IMG/VR virus record: IMGVR_UViG_3300017762_000086
Coordinates: 1-22,587 of that record
DNA from: a virus
Direction: 5' to 3' (one strand)
DNA: 22,587 bases
Below are positions 22,502 through 22,587 of this stretch, piece by piece. Every line of letters starts with the position of its first letter. Positions within the stretch are counted from its first letter, which is position 1. Both the position numbers and the translations under genes were made by a program. Below the pieces are notes generated by a model. That model was given only the letters and a program-made list of their open reading frames with translations. It did no database searches and was not told where the DNA came from.

Positions 22502-22586
22502 TGTGATCGATACCTTTGAAGAATTGAGAGAGGATGGTTTTGATTGCTGCATTAGGTACGCCGTTGTGATTGGCATCGGCGTAATG
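22494..22586 (-). CDS. 3' end of a minus-strand gene, partial, 30 aa visible
   Basis: From the window edge the minus strand reads HYADANHNGVPNAAIKTILS, then QFFKGIDHNG, to a TGA at 22494-22496. The sequence looks like a real protein C-terminus. Its stop overlaps the start of the 106-aa gene (ATGGCTGA), a typical coupling. The start lies outside the window. No family can be assigned from 30 residues. Confidence 0.5.
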   Translation of the reverse strand, partial: HYADANHNGVPNAAIKTILSQFFKGIDHNG

Positions 22587-22587
22587 C

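Noticed and set aside
1-22587. tRNA genes, integrase or att sites that would show a prophage
   Set aside because: No cloverleaf, integrase motif or paired direct repeat was noticed on reading. Lytic or lysogenic state cannot be decided from this window.

Overview
The window is a morphogenesis and lysis segment of a tailed phage (or an excised or integrated prophage copy). Its tail genes follow the order of phage lambda: FI/FII-like, tail terminator, tail tube, G/GT, H, M, L, K, I, J. The host is most likely a marine picocyanobacterium (Synechococcus or Prochlorococcus type). That host call is inference. It rests on moderate GC, on an SBBP-type propeller fibre, and on several small conserved proteins and a secreted Cys protein that I recall from marine cyanophages but cannot search for here. 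No integrase, tRNA, att site, CRISPR array or insertion sequence was seen.

Layout, plus strand first. An intrinsic terminator at the left edge probably ends the capsid transcription unit. Positions 34-1994 hold the head completion, tail terminator and tail tube genes. Positions 2029-2693 hold the two tail assembly chaperone frames, joined by a well-formed -1 frameshift signal. Positions 2695-10461 hold the tape measure and the complete tail tip set M, L, K, I, J. Positions 10494-16929 hold accessory tail genes: a fibre with an S74 self-cleaving chaperone, a small beta domain protein, a 1030-residue collagen-like fibre with internal repeats, a beta-propeller protein, a tail assembly chaperone-like protein and a small conserved protein. 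Positions 16998-18457 hold envelope-type genes: an exported protein ending like an outer membrane protein, then, after a terminator, a membrane peptide and a proline-rich membrane protein.

Positions 18345-20264 are a minus-strand operon with 4-nt ATGA overlaps: a holin-like protein followed by three proteins with signal peptides. Two of these three are paralogs and define a family I do not recognise. On the plus strand, positions 20288-21850 hold a coiled-coil membrane protein, a 57-residue protein, a membrane-anchored C39-type cysteine peptidase (candidate endolysin) and small genes. The right end (21795-22587) is a minus-strand set of small genes arriving from outside the window, with a terminator inside it.

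The left two thirds would build a flexible siphovirus tail of about 90-100 nm with several receptor-binding appendages. The middle and right carry lysis and cell-envelope functions. The least understood part is the exported-protein set around 17.0-20.3 kb.
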